A stretch of 64,000 bases of DNA, taken from NCBI GenBank assembly GCA_963921825.1, contig OY997593.1, positions 64,278,039 through 64,342,038 on the forward strand, written 5' to 3'. The stretch comes from Erodium maritimum (taxonomy: Eukaryota; Streptophyta; Magnoliopsida; Geraniales; Geraniaceae). Both the position numbers and the translations under genes were made by a program. The notes under the pieces are model-generated. The model was given only the letters and a program-made list of their open reading frames with translations, searched no databases and was not told where the DNA came from. Below are positions 39,072 through 50,674 of this stretch, piece by piece (the stretch's first letter is position 1; the number at the start of each line of letters is the position of its first letter).

Positions 39072-41146
39072 CTAAGTGGCTCTCACAAGTGGTGAGTGTA
39101 GCGGCGAGTGCGGGGACATCGGAGACATCATGAATTCGTCGAACCTTCTCGAAGACAAGCTGAGGCGTCCGAGGTTGTTCTGCCAGCACTGCCTCTTGAC
39201 GGCAGGCAGAGCAGCAGCAGAGGCTTCCTTGCTCTGCAGGGCAAAGCTGATGATCCTCGTCAGAGCCACCTGCATGGTCTTGTCGTCCATGTTGGCGAAG
39301 CAGACCCTGAACCACCCCGGCTCCGAGCAATGGAACGACGCTCCGGGAGAGACATTCAGCCGAACATCGTTGATGATCACCCTCCAAAGCGCCATCTCCG
39401 CCTCGAAACTCTTCTCCTTGAGAAGCTTCCTCAAGTCCATCCATACGAACAACCCTCCGTTGCTCTTCAAGCACCCGATGTTCACCTGCGCTAGCCCCCT
39501 CGTGAATGCCCTGTACCTCCTCCCCAATCTCTTCGAGCTCTCTATTATAAACTCTCCCACGAACTCATCGTCCGACAGCATTGCGGCGATCATGTGTTGG
39601 GTCTGCGTCGAGACTAACCCGAAACTAGACATCTTGCGGGCGCAGCTCACTACGGCGTCGTTGTAGGAGTAGACGATCCCGACCCTGAAACCTGGGAACC
39701 CCATGTCCTTGGAGAGGCTGTAGACGATGTGGATAAGGTCGCGGTTACATGAGACGGTGTCTTGGTCTATAACCTCGGCGATGCTGACGAAAGCAGGCTG
39801 AGAGAAGACCGTTGCGGCGTAGATTTCGTCGCAGACGAGGTGGATGTTCTTGTCGTTGATGAAGCTGACTAGGCTCACCAATGTCTCTCTGTCTAGGATG
39901 GTCCCAAGCGGGTTCGATGGGTTCGTTATGAGCAGTCCCTTGACCCTGATATTGCCCTCTTGAGCTCTCTCGTAGGCTTCTTCGAGTGCGCTTCTAGTGA
40001 TCCTGAAATTGTTCGAGCTGTGACACGCAACGGGAACGAGCTGCACACCAGTCCTCCACCTCAGGTCTCTGTCGAACCTGCAACACAAAGGCCAAATCTT
40101 TAAGTTCGGAAACATTAAAAGGTCGAATCTTTAACCTCGGTGGTTAACAAGTGTTAGGATACGGTAATTGGGTCGGTCTTAGTTTTGGAAGAAAATGATA
40201 AAAAAAACTTCTATTTTTGCCACTTATGACAACTCCAATAATGCACTATAGTACTTGGGTCCAGCTTCATGATCAAGATGGTGACTTAACACTGGTATTT
40301 TTTTTAAATGTTTATTGGGGACCATAGGGATTAGCGGGACAATTGACTGATTAGAATAAGGCTGTTTGTTTTAATTAAGTGGTGGATCAGCAGCCAGATT
40401 AGCAAAAGTCAAAAACATGATTACAGCTTAATAGGCCCACTAATAGAAGTTATTATTGAAAATTGAGGTCGTACCCTGGATAGTAAGGAGTGGGGACCAG
40501 AAATGCGTCGCCGGGATCGGCCAAACAGAAGGCTATCATTTCATGAGCTCCGGTTGCTCCTCCGCTCATAACAATCCGGTCGGGGTCGAATGTAACTCTG
40601 TTTCCCCTGACTTTTCCCATGAAGTTTGCTACGGCCTGTGGACAAATCAACAACAAAAAAAAACATCTGGGTTAGTTTCACAGAAACATATATAAGACCA
40701 AACAATCAATCAGGTTAAGGTTTGATCAAATGTTACATACATGTCTGAACTCCGGTAAGCCGTGATAATCTTGAAAGATAGCCGTGTCCTTGAACTCTTT
40801 TAGACCCGCCGGTGTACAAATGGACGATTGTGGGTTCTCTTTGATCCATTTCTCAATCAACTCGAAAGAGAGCTGCAGAGACACGACAAGTTACGTAAGC
40901 ACAAGTACAAAACTTAAAACATAGATTTTTAAGGATCATTTTTTAATAAAGCGGTTAATTAATTACCTGATTTTCTGCAAGACCCATCTGGATAACACCG
41001 TGAGGGTTTTGGGTAAGGTGAAAAGGATCGCTGTCGTAGGCTTTCCAGCCGTCGAAGTAAGGCGAGTTCTCGCCGTGCCCGTCTCCGGTGGCCATTTTGG
41101 ACAGCAATGCTCTTTGATTAGCTTTTGAAGAAGACATGTAACCCAT
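39072..41146 (-). CDS. ACS2: 1-aminocyclopropane-1-carboxylate synthase, type 1 (ACS2-like)
   Basis: Four exons on the minus strand, 41146-40967, 40872-40741, 40635-40475 and 40077-39072, with GT-AG introns give 492 residues, the usual ACS length. It converts S-adenosylmethionine to ACC, the committed step of ethylene synthesis, using pyridoxal phosphate in the cytosol. Visible parts are [14 protein letters not shown] and [11 protein letters not shown] (exon 1), the [12 protein letters not shown] block (exon 2), [20 protein letters not shown] (exon 3), [12 protein letters not shown], the cofactor lysine in [14 protein letters not shown], and RVCFANMD. The C terminus [20 protein letters not shown] plus LVRAT is of type 1, with clustered Ser-Pro MAPK sites and an upstream RLSLSS kinase site, implying control of protein stability by MPK3/6 and calcium-dependent kinases. 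MGYMSSSK at 41146 was chosen as start by homology; the frame stays open to an ATG at 41185. Assignment to ACS2 rather than ACS6 rests on N-terminal similarity. Confidence 0.95.
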
Positions 41147-41306
41147 TTCTCGTACTCGAATCTTAATAATCCTCGGAGAATACAAAAGACAGTGATGAAC
41201 TCACTTGATTGCTTGCAATAAAGCTGAGACTGTGAAGAGAGACAAATGCAGAAGATCTCAAGGTTGGTTGTTTATGTTTGTGGTGTGGATCTTTGGTCAT
41301 TGGTAC

Positions 41307-41315
41307 TACTTATAG
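41307..41315 (-). promoter_or_regulatory. Probable TATA box of ACS gene
   Basis: On the minus strand, CTATAAGTA lies about 165 bp before the chosen ATG at 41146. LTR unit C begins only about 320 bp further upstream. Confidence 0.6.
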
Positions 41316-41631
41316 AGGTTGGTATCGTATGAGTTTTAGTCACATGGGAACGTTCTCAGAAAACTCACCGCGTATGGTTGAAAGTCTTCTTCAAATCAGT
41401 GGCTGATCTGGCAAAGCATTTATTTCATTTTTCAATTCCACTTGGGACGTGCTATGTTGCTATAGTACCACCTCGGGGAAATTCTGGACCTGACCCGATT
41501 TGTTTTGATCTTAGACTAGACCAGATTAAACTCGGACTTTGGACCAAAAATTTATGATGAAAAAAAGAATAAACAACATTATATTTAAGAGGAAATCAAT
41601 TTCAAACTCAAATCAAAGTAATGTTACATGG

Positions 41632-41636
41632 GTCTT
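41632..41636. repeat. 5-bp target duplication GTCTT (left), LTR unit C
   Basis: GTCTT here and at 44213-44217. Confidence 0.85.
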
Positions 41637-42554
41637 TGTAAGACCCGCTCCCGGTCGAACCGGCGACTTTTCAAGCAAGTTTGACTTGCTACCGGAAAGT
41701 CAACCGATAACTCAAGAAGTCACTCGGGACTTTTCCGGAACCCAAATAACTTAGCCATCATCACGGTTGGCTTAAGGGGAGAAATCCCTTTCGTTTGAGT
41801 ATAATGTTGGAGAAAGTCAATTTTGGTCAAAACGAGACTTTTAATCGACTAAAAGCATTATTTTTTTGTGCTGGAAATTATTTTGGAAAAATAAATAACC
41901 TACTTGGACACTTGTCCCTTTTTGGTTGAAAGGGGGAGAGGGGAGTGGTCTTGGACCATTATACCCTCCCAAAAGCTTCTTCAAGGGATTCTAGCTCAAG
42001 GGCTTTTAGTCATTTGATACATCTAGGTATTATTTGAGTTTGGAAGAGCAAAATCAACTCATTCTTTTGGTGTAGCCGAAATTTGGAGGAGGAGCAAGGG
42101 AGAAGAGCTCCCATGGAGCTTTGAAGAGGAATCAAGGAAGAAGAGGCCACTTGAAGCCTTCCTTTAGCCATCCCTTCTCAAAATCATTACCATCTTCTTC
42201 ATCTCAAGCTTCTAGAGGTAATAGAACTCTCTCATCCTCATTTCCCTTCATCTCTTTTCATGGGTTTTGGGTGAAATTGCTAGATGTTGTTGGGTTTGAG
42301 TAGAAATGGTGGGAGATGTTGTTGATGAGAAGCTTTGTTGGGTTTTTGGTGAGAAATCCTTAGTTTGTTGGAGCTTTTGAGTTGGGTTTGATTTGATGAA
42401 TCATTAGAAACTTGTTTGTGTGTTGATTCCTACCATGGGTAGCGGAGTATTGAAGGTTTTGGACTGTTTTGGGAGTTGGAAGGGGTAAAATTTGGGGTTT
42501 GAAGGTGGTTTTTCGGAGAAAAGGAGCTGGAGGTTGAAGAAGGGCGAAACTGCC

Positions 42555-42705
42555 CTGGTGCGCCACGGATCCGTGACGGATCCCGTGACGGGCGACGTCA
42601 CGGCTCCGTGAGGGAGTCCGTGACGACACTCGTCACGGCTCCGTGACGATAACCGTGATGGTTGGCGTCACGGATCCGTGACCAGGTCCGTGACAGACCA
42701 GGGTG
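42555..42705. repeat. CGTCACGGCTCCGTGAC minisatellite in LTR unit C
   Basis: Alternating forms of GTCACGGATCCGTGAC and GTCACGGCTCCGTGAC, each nearly palindromic, repeat about every 30-36 bp, at least five times. It occupies the same position as the unrelated arrays of units A and B. Confidence 0.8.
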
Positions 42706-43904
42706 GGGGTTTCTTTGAGGGTTTTTCACCTTGGTTGATCTTGGATTTGAGCTGAACGTTGGAGGGGCTTTGGGGGTCTTGCTTGCTGTTTAAGTGGAGT
42801 CTAATTAACGTTTCTTTGTTTCCAAGACTTTGGGGATCGAGCTAGAGGAGCAAAGATCACGCCGGGACCCGAGTGAAGAACGGAGTGGTGACCACCGGGC
42901 TTTCATCAAAGTGTTGAGAGGAAGACCTCGAGGTAGGGAAGCCTTAACTTCTCGTTTATGATGCGTAGTATGCATGTTAGGCTAATAAAATTGGAAAGGT
43001 CCTAGAAACGCTTATAGGATGCGAATAACTAGAATAACCGTCTTTCAATTTCTAATAACCGGAAATGTCTAGTGGTGAATGATTAGGATGCCAATCACTA
43101 GTATAACTCGCTTTCAATACTTGGGAATTGTTTGACTGGTAGAGTGGCCTTGGCAAAGCCCTCGGATTAGTTGCGTGTTAGGATCACATGTTTGGTTGTT
43201 TGGCTGCTTAGTGGATAGGCTAAAGAGTCTAATGGAACTAGTTGAATTGCATATGTGAATGCTCGATTGGAGGTTTTTATGATTGGTTGATTAAACTCCC
43301 GCCTGACTGTTGGTTGTATTTGAACGATTACTTGATTTACTTAAATGGTTGTTTGGAGCATCGAGTATGACTGGTTGTACCGAGCGGTGCAATCAGGTGA
43401 TCGATGCCCCGATGGGTCGAGACTGGTAAGTGAACGGTAAGTTGTGATTGTGTGATTCGTGTGCTGTGTGTTGTGGTGAATTGATGATGTGTGAACTATG
43501 TGTGACAATGAATTGGGGGTTGTTGGGATTGGATTGTTTCGTGTTTCGGTTTGAGTGTGTTACTCATTTATTAACTGACTATTATTGAATTGTCCAAGTG
43601 TATGCTTCCTAAGGGAGTAATACCTTGGTTCCCGAGGACATAAAATCCTTTGGATACGTTTCTGAGAATCCCGATGATAAGCGCCCCGAAGGGTTGTTTC
43701 CGGTCGCCTCAATGCTATGCGTCTCCTCTGGATTTGAGGGAAAATCCGAGAGGACACATCATATGTGGATCGGAGGGTGGAGACTTCATATGCCACGACA
43801 TTGACTGGTTTACATATTACTCTTGTTTGATAAGAGCTATATTGTTAATTTTTGCTGTTGACTGTATTGAGTTTAAGGCCCACCTTGTTATGTGTTTTCC
43901 CTAC

Positions 43905-43947
43905 TGAGCGCAAGCTCACCCCTATGAGTTTATTGTTGTGTTTACAG
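43905..43947 (+). other. Conserved hairpin plus acceptor-like site in LTR unit C
   Basis: TGAGC-GCAA-GCTCA (perfect 5-bp stem, GNRA loop), then ACCCCTATGAG, a T-rich tract, TTTACAG and GCTTGATTGAGGAGTAG. Confidence 0.75.
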
Positions 43948-44212
43948 GCTTGATTGAGGAGTAGATGCTCGGGAGCTTCTTGGTGTGGGTGTCAGTAGAG
44001 ACTTCACTTTTATTTTATGTCAGTTTGGAACAAACCTTGTGGAGGATTATTATTACACCCCTGGAGGGTTATTTATGTTTTAAACCGAATTGTTGTGGAT
44101 TTGAGTTTCATATTGGAGTTTTCAGGAACTTATTGTTGATTTGTTACCTTTTAAATCATTTATTACTAGTCATACCTCGAGTCCGGACAAGAACCGGATT
44201 TGGGGTGTGACA

Positions 44213-44217
44213 GTCTT
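44213..44217. repeat. 5-bp target duplication GTCTT (right), LTR unit C
   Basis: Matches 41632-41636. Confidence 0.85.
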
Positions 44218-45151
44218 TGTTGAACTTGGTTGATCAACAAGATTGAATTAAAATGTAGGATTCAAATTCAGATGAAAGAATGACTTGCCGTGGTAATAAT
44301 CTTTATATTTAACGGTTCAAATATATTTTAGATGTAAGTCTGAATGTGTATAAACATTATACAAAGTGTTATAAGTTCTAAATTTGTATATTATAATTGA
44401 TATTCAATCGCAAATTATTTTTTTGGGTTAAGATTTTGTTGTTTTTCCTGTATACACACACCCATTATGGTTTGTATTTGACTGTATTTGTGCTTGTGCT
44501 TGTGTAATAGTCTTTGGCCTTAAAGTACATGATTATAAAACTTATTTGGTGATAAAAAAAACATCACAATTTGATTATCTCCTATTTATTATTCGGACCG
44601 ACAAAACATATACGAGACTTTGGTATTAAGACAAACCAAACTACATGATGGGCTAATGATACTATTTATGTTAAGAATGAACTGAAGAATGTTTCACCCA
44701 TTAATGAATGTGTAATTTGGGAGGAACATTTTGTGACACATCACGATCGCAGCCAACTCAACTCACCATATGTGTGAAAGAGGAATTGCAGCAATGGTAT
44801 AATCTCCAAAACACAAACTTAAGTTCGGACAGTGAACTAACTCAACCGTCGATCAAACTAGGAATGGCAATTTGGAGACTACTCAAAAGTCCGTAGGGCT
44901 ACCCTACACGATTGGGGCAGCAGTACACATGTTCGGTCCGAGAGAGTTGGGGATTTAAAGGAAGTAGATATTGGTCAAATCCTATAATTAAAACAACAGG
45001 CCGAGGGTGCAGGTAATAGCCCTACAACATTCAGTACGTGCTTCCAATTATTGCCGTGAAACCCTAACCATATATAGCAAGTTAGAGCTTGTTCCATTCC
45101 GCGTATGTCACTTTTGTTGTATCACACCAACACTCCCCATCATTCTCCTTG
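44218..45151. other. AT-rich intergenic stretch
   Basis: No gene or structured repeat is recognised. Short frames at 44708 and 45007 lack family features. Confidence 0.4.
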
Positions 45152-47255
45152 GAGCATGTACAACAGAAAGGACATTGGTCAGAGAGTGGGAGTACAGACC
45201 TTGTGCTGACTGGACAAAAGTCAGGGAGTGGGAGTGCAGAAAAGTGGGTGTTTTGCAACAGAAAGGACCTTGAGGTCCTGTGAGTGCAGAACAGTGCTGA
45301 CTGGATTATTATTTGTTATTTTCCTGTTTTATTTAATTCGTTATCAGAAACCGTTTAAATTGTTTATAATTTAAACAATTTTGGAAATAAATAATTAAGG
45401 ACAAACAATAATTAATAAATAAATTCAACACGAATATAAATGAACTTCTAATTTTATTGAACCCCTTTTCATACAACCCAAAACAAACCAGCTCCAAGAG
45501 CACAAACGACTACTCGTCGTCGTCATGGAAACCAGCTCCAAAGCGATCCCATAAGTGCTCCATAAGATCTTGTTGGAGTTGACGGTGGATCTCAGGATTT
45601 ATGACACTTTGTTGAGCATCCACTCGTTGCTGGTATTGCAATGGCCCTCCGTGGTGCCATCATTCCGGTGGTGTCCAATTCGGCATTTCTGGAGGTTGCG
45701 CCCACAACAACTCCTCCTCCCCATACTCGTACCGGTCGCGCTCATCCTCTACAATCATGTTGTGTAGAATTATGCAAGTGTGCATGATATCAGCCAAAGT
45801 GTGTTTGCTCCAACTACGAGCGGGACGGGAAATGATGTGCCACCTTGCTTGAAGTACTCCAAAAACCCTTTCAATATCTTTCCGAGCACCTTCTTGGCAT
45901 CTAGCAAACAACTTCTCTTTGGCCTCGTAGGGATGCCGAATAGTCTTCACGAACCGTGCCCATGCTGGGTAAATGTCGTCCACCAAGTAATAAGGTCGGT
46001 CGTACCGATGGCCGTTGATCTCGTACTCAACAGCAAGTTCTTGGCCGTAGTAAGCGTCTTGGAATAAGTGGCTGTGGTTGAGGACGTTGATGTCGTTGTT
46101 CGATCCAGCCATCCCGAAAAATGCATGCCAAATCCATAAATCACGGGACGCTACAGCTTCAAGCATAATCGTCTTCTCCCCGTGGTGACCTCCCCGTCCA
46201 TGGGCTCCCTGCGCTTCGGTTGGGCAGTTCTTCCACTTCCAATGCATACAGTCAAGACTCCCCGCCATTCCGGGAAACCCTCGACCATACCCTTCTCGGA
46301 GTAAGCGGTCCATGTCAGCCGGTATGGGTGTACGCTGATACTCGGCTCCGAATACCTCAATGACGGCCTTGCAAAACTTACGTAAACATTCAAGTATGGT
46401 GCTTACCCCAATGCGCAAAGTTTCGTCCAATGAATCGGCCGAGGACCCATACGCAAGCATCCGTATAGCGGCGGTGCACTTCTGCTCCGTTGATAAGCCC
46501 GGCCGTGAGGCAGCGTCGAGCCTCCATGAAACGAAGTAAGGGTCGTGAGCCTTCACCGCGTTCATAATCCGTTGGAAAAGTGGTCTGTACATACGGAACC
46601 GACGCCTGAACATTTCAGGGCCATATAGGGGTTGTTCGTCAAAATAGTTTGCCATCAATTGGATGTGGGCTTCCGCACGATTTCTGTTAATCTCTCGGCG
46701 CATTGGTTCCCCACGCATGGCCCTCTAGACCCTTGGCATTACTGCCTGCATCTGCCTCTCCATCATCCGCCGGAAACGTCGCAAAGCTGGCTGCATTTGG
46801 GCTGCCATCTCCTCATATGTCGGTAGTTGGGCTGCCATCTCCGCATGCGTCGGCATCCGGGGAGCCAGATCCTCGTACGTCATCTCCTCAGCGTCGGACA
46901 TAACCTCGTCGTCGGACATTTTCGAAAATAACGAGTAGGAAGTGAGAATGAAAGAGTGAAAATAGAGAATGGTGTGACAAAAATGAGAAATGGGGTTGGG
47001 TATTTATAGGGATAATTTTATCTGATTTTTGAACTAAAAAAAAAAAATTAGCCGTTGGAGTGACCGTTGCCAACGGTCGGGACACGTGGAGCGCGCTCGG
47101 CCAGGCATCGGGGAGCGGGAGCGGGAGATCGGGGAGCGGGAGCGCGGAAATGGGGAGCGGGAAAGCGATTTTTCGCGTCTGCAGCGGACCGGCCAGCGGG
47201 GAGCGTGCCCGGCGCGCGCGGGGCGGGGAGCGGGCGCGACCCGTTGTCCTTGCTC
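45152..47255 (-). mobile_element. PIF/Harbinger transposon (about 2.1 kb)
   Basis: It encodes a Harbinger-type DDE transposase on the minus strand. Candidate termini are GAGCATGTACAAC at 45152 and, inverted, GAGCAAGGACAAC ending at 47255 (11 of 13 match). The flanking trinucleotides are TTG (left) and TTA (right), close to the family's TTA/TAA target duplication. Subterminal GGGAGYGGGAGYGC-type repeats occur at both ends (45180-45240 and 47100-47240). A second, Myb-like ORF normally carried by autonomous PIF elements is not seen, so this copy may be non-autonomous. Confidence 0.75.
45660..46919 (-). pseudogene. PIF/Harbinger transposase with a single in-frame stop
   Basis: One continuous frame of 420 codons runs from ATG 46919 to TAA at 45662-45660, broken only by TAG at 46727-46725 (codon 65). 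Reinitiation at ATG 46718 would still give 352 residues with the whole catalytic domain. The DDE triad is visible: first Asp in GSLDCMHWKWKNCP, second in GSNNDINVLNHSHLF, Glu in DIERVFGVLQARWHI. Upstream are the LYGPEMFRRRFRMYRPLFQR helix-turn-helix-like region and the GVSTILECLRKF block. The acidic N terminus repeats a THAEMAAQLPTYEEMAAQM heptad-like unit. The enzyme would cut and paste the element at TWA sites. It is marked a pseudogene because of the TAG, though the decay is minimal. It is probably recent in origin. Confidence 0.85.
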
Positions 47256-47479
47256 TTATAAGTACCAGACCTTGTTACACATATTGATATGTTGTTTCGA
47301 CTGATTTTAGTTATGAAACTCTCGATCTAAATTCATTTTTGACTAAAATGGACAATCATGTGACATTATGCAGATAGTCGTCATCTGTCATCGTCATATG
47401 TAGAGACACGCATGGCCGGTTCCTTAGCATTGGTACGGATTGGACTGAATTTTTCATTCTTATTTTACAAAAAGTTAAG
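47256..47479. other. Intergenic stretch
   Basis: Nothing recognised. Confidence 0.4.
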
Positions 47480-47782
47480 TCGAATATCAGTCATCGCTTC
47501 TTCTCAGGGTTCTGACCCATGGATTACAATTCGTGAGTTGGCCGCCAAGAAGAAGGATGCGACGTTTCGCCGTTGACTTCGGGAGCGAGGTTTGGCGGGG
47601 TTCCCTTTTCTGCTTTTGTTCCTTGTTTTCTTTTTAAGAAAATGCTTAGCCTTTTGGCTCCTCTTACTGGAGTCCCTTTGTAATCGTTGTAGTCACCCTG
47701 TTTTTTTTCTTGAATTAAGGCATTCCGATTTCTTTCCTAGAATCGGTCTTATTAATAAATTTTCGAGCTTATAAAAAAAAAA
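47480..47782 (+). mobile_element. 5'-truncated LINE 3' tail
   Basis: CCTCTTACTGGAGTCCCTTT plus GTAATCGTTGTAGTCACC, T-rich sequence, GGTCTTATTAATAAATTTTC and a run of ten A at 47773-47782 have the layout of plant L1 3' ends. Only the last about 300 bp is present and no domain is readable. Confidence 0.45.
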
Positions 47783-49312
47783 TCTTCTATTTTCGGATAT
47801 TTTAGAAACATCTGGTTTCTATCTGAAATTATGATTCAAATGAACTCATTCAATATATGATTTTTTTAACTCATATTATTTAAGTATTAATTTCTCAATT
47901 CAATTCAATTTAGGGAATATACCTATACATACCACAGTGACACAATGTTAGCTCAAACATTTCGAATCTATCCCCACTTTCTTCCATTCCTCAAGACTGA
48001 AACCGGTCTAAAATCAAAAACCCACTTGACAATCAATTCCTTAGACCCGTTTTTATTCTTCAATTCAAAGATCACAACAAAGGAGCACACAACCACAAAG
48101 TCACATTAGTAATCATGAATCTGACTACACGATTAATGGGCTCTTAAAATGTTAATTATTAATTTTCCATTAACAAAGGTTTTTGGTGTTTATAGCATGT
48201 GGTTCAATGAACGCAATCGATCACACTAGCAACAAAGCATGTCCGTAGCCAAAAATGAGTATATTATATTAATAGTATATATTTCTAATAAATCAAGTGA
48301 AAAAAATGTGGGAGGCTAAAATGGGTAGAAAATTCTGGTCCTATCTTCCGACTCCAAAGCTGGCCAAATGTACACGCCTGTCTGGTCCCTTCCCACTCAT
48401 CGTACCTTGCTTCATCGTCAAAAAATCGCACGTGCGAGTCGCTGAAACTTCTAATTACAGTTATCTCCTTGTATTGAACCGGTCCGGGTCCGGGTCAGGG
48501 TCTAATTTTGACTTTCTTTTATGTCCGATATTAAATAAAAGTTTTGAAATAAATTTGTTTAAGTGGTGACTGACTCTTGAGGCTAGTAAAAAACCTTGAA
48601 TGACTTCGTGTGTGTGTAGATTGGCTGTCGGAGCACTGCCGGAGCCGACAGGAAAGTCGAGATCGGGACAGTTGAGTTGAAAATGACCCTTGTGAAATTT
48701 AATAAGATTGTTGTCCGAACTTCCACACTTATCGCTTAAATAATTCACCGGCGACTGTTTTGCTGATGGCTTCTTCGTGGACTCGTTCCGGTCAACTCAT
48801 GATTAACTTTGGATGGTGGTAATTGTTTAGCACTAATTTTATGTTAAACAGCTGTGATACAAAAGGGGTTTTTTTCGTTAAGAAAATGATTAGGATGGGA
48901 ACTTTTGAATAAACATTATCGTTTAAAAACTCTATTGAAAGATGCTACCGCCTTTTTGCTGGAGTAAAATATTTTCAACAAAGTTGAAATATTGGTTGAA
49001 TCGATTTGGTGGGGTTGATTCAATAATATATGTTATAGCTAGTTGTTACTCCAAAGTTGATTTCACTTGAAGTTAATATCATTAAGAAAAAAAACTGTCC
49101 CACAACCACATCGGTACAAGACGGCAGCAGAATAATAACCATAATGGGAGTTTAATTAAGAGTATGTGTGCATACATATTTGAAGTCAAACTCCACAAAA
49201 ATTGATTTGACTACTCAAAGTAAACAATTCCAAATTTATAAGTCTTTGAGTTTTATTCTTATCTTCATAACTCCTGATTTTTATTTTTAAATACGAACTA
49301 AATATCTAAACG
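47783..49312. other. AT-rich intergenic stretch
   Basis: No supported gene. The 48297-48748 region has short frames on both strands without family features. A CCGGGTCCGGGTCAGGGTC repeat lies near 48485. Confidence 0.4.
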
Positions 49313-50674
49313 TAGAGGAGAAATCTGGTGAGAACCATGTTTTAACGTAGGAACAGCGAGAACCAATCTAAATCATCCATTTTAAGAATGGATGGATGAG
49401 ATGCAATTGAGTAGTTGACTTGTTGACTGCAAAAAACAGCACTTTTTAGTAAGTGCTAAGGCTTTTTAGTAAAACTATCATATTACTTTTTTTAATCAAT
49501 TCACTAATTTAATTTTCCCGCTTCGTTTGAACTCTGATTGGCTTCAAACTTGCGCCATTAGTTTTTTTTTAAGGGCTTTCAATCAAGATCAGTCATGAAT
49601 ATATTTTGAAGCACGAAAAAAAATTATTTCGGGGTTGATTTTTTTTTAAAAAAAATCTGGGTAATTTTTATCAACACGTTGCTCTGGATTTATCAACACT
49701 TTTACATTGGTTTTATCAACACTTTACACTGGTTTTATCACCTCATTTTCCAAAACTGATCATGATTTTATCACCTCATCGCGTGCTTTTTATGAACACT
49801 AGTTTTATCAACACTTAACACTAGGTTTATCATTCAAATTACGTGTGTTTTATCACCCCCATCACATGTTTTTTTGAAGCACGATTTTTTTTATTTCGGG
49901 ACTGGTTTTTAAAGAAATTATATATGGGTAATTTTTATCAACACTTTGCTCTGGGTTTATCAACACTTTACCCTGTTTTTATCAACACTTTACAATGGTT
50001 TTATCACCCCATTCTCCAAAACTGATCATGATTTTTATCATCTCATCACGGGCTTTATATGAACACCAGTTTTATCAACACTAGATTTATCATTGAATTA
50101 CGTGTTTTTTATCACCCCATCACAAGTTTTTTTTATCAACGTTAAACTCTAGTGTATCACATTTATTATCAAAATTGAAAATGGTTTTTATCACCTCATT
50201 ATTTGTTTCTTATCATCTCATTACATGTTTTTTTATCAACATTTAGCACTAGTTTGGTACTCTGATATAAAACATTTATTAGTGAAGATTTATCAACGCT
50301 CAACATTATTTCTATCACCTTGATATAAATTTTTGTTTTCGTGCTTCAAAATATATTCATGACTGATCTTGATTTAAAGCCCTTGAAAAAAGAAATATAT
50401 TGGCGCAAGTTTGAAGTTAATCGGAGTTCAAATGAAACGGGAAATATTAAATTAGTGAATTGGTGAAGAAAAAAATGGACACTTGTACACATGGCACCAT
50501 GCTATTACAATTATGCCCTTGCTTGTGTGAGAATGGATGAAATAGGCGTGTATGTGGGTTGGATTTGGGTGATGATGTGACATTTTGATGAGTGTTGGAT
50601 CATAGGTGATAGTGGCTAGGATTGGTTCTCACGGTTCCTATGTTAAGAGTGGTTCTCAATAGATTTCTCCTCTC
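49313..50674. mobile_element. Foldback (large inverted repeat) element G, about 1.36 kb
   Basis: The outer arm TAGAGGAGAAATCTGGTGAG plus AACC at 49313 is inverted at the right end (AGATTTCTCCTCTC at 50661-50674). Pairing continues inward through GAGAACCAATCT (49350) and GATTGGTTCTC (50618), the block TTTCCCGCTTCGTTTGAACT (49513) and its inverse (50444 downward), and AAGATCAGTCATGAATATAT (49584) with its inverse (50349). The middle is an ATCAACACTTT array. There is no coding capacity. AAACGT borders both ends, suggestive of a target duplication but not proof. Mutator-like MITE or foldback type is most likely. Confidence 0.7.
49660..50330. repeat. Degenerate TTTTATCAACACTTTACACTGG array
   Basis: About 25 irregular copies of TTTTATCA(A/C)C, many followed by ACTTTACACTGG or CCATCACATG, at 18-30 bp spacing. 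The array is oriented in one direction only, although it lies between inverted arms. It is the loop of element G. Confidence 0.75.

Larger units (their letters stand above)
41637..44212 (+). mobile_element. LTR unit C (solo LTR, 2576 bp), upstream of ACS
   Basis: It starts TGTAAGACCCGCTCCCGGTC and ends ACCGGATTTGGGGTGTGACA, flanked by GTCTT. It shares AAAGTCAACCGATAACTC near the start, GAGGTAGGGAAGCCTTAAC at about 42930, the hairpin module at 43905 and the CTCGAGTCCGG end motif. It has no coding region. It is the most diverged of the 2.6 kb group. Confidence 0.85.

Noticed and set aside
39043..39494. 143-codon minus-strand frame next to the ACS stop
   Set aside because: Out-of-frame shadow of ACS exon 4.
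47060..47304. Gly/Arg-rich frames suggesting an RGG-type RNA-binding protein
   Set aside because: Produced by GGGAGCGGGAGCG subterminal repeats of the Harbinger element; all three frames are open.
49660..50330. Repeat-spacer pattern resembling a CRISPR array
   Set aside because: Repeats are degenerate, spacing is irregular, the setting is a plant foldback transposon, and no cas gene is present.
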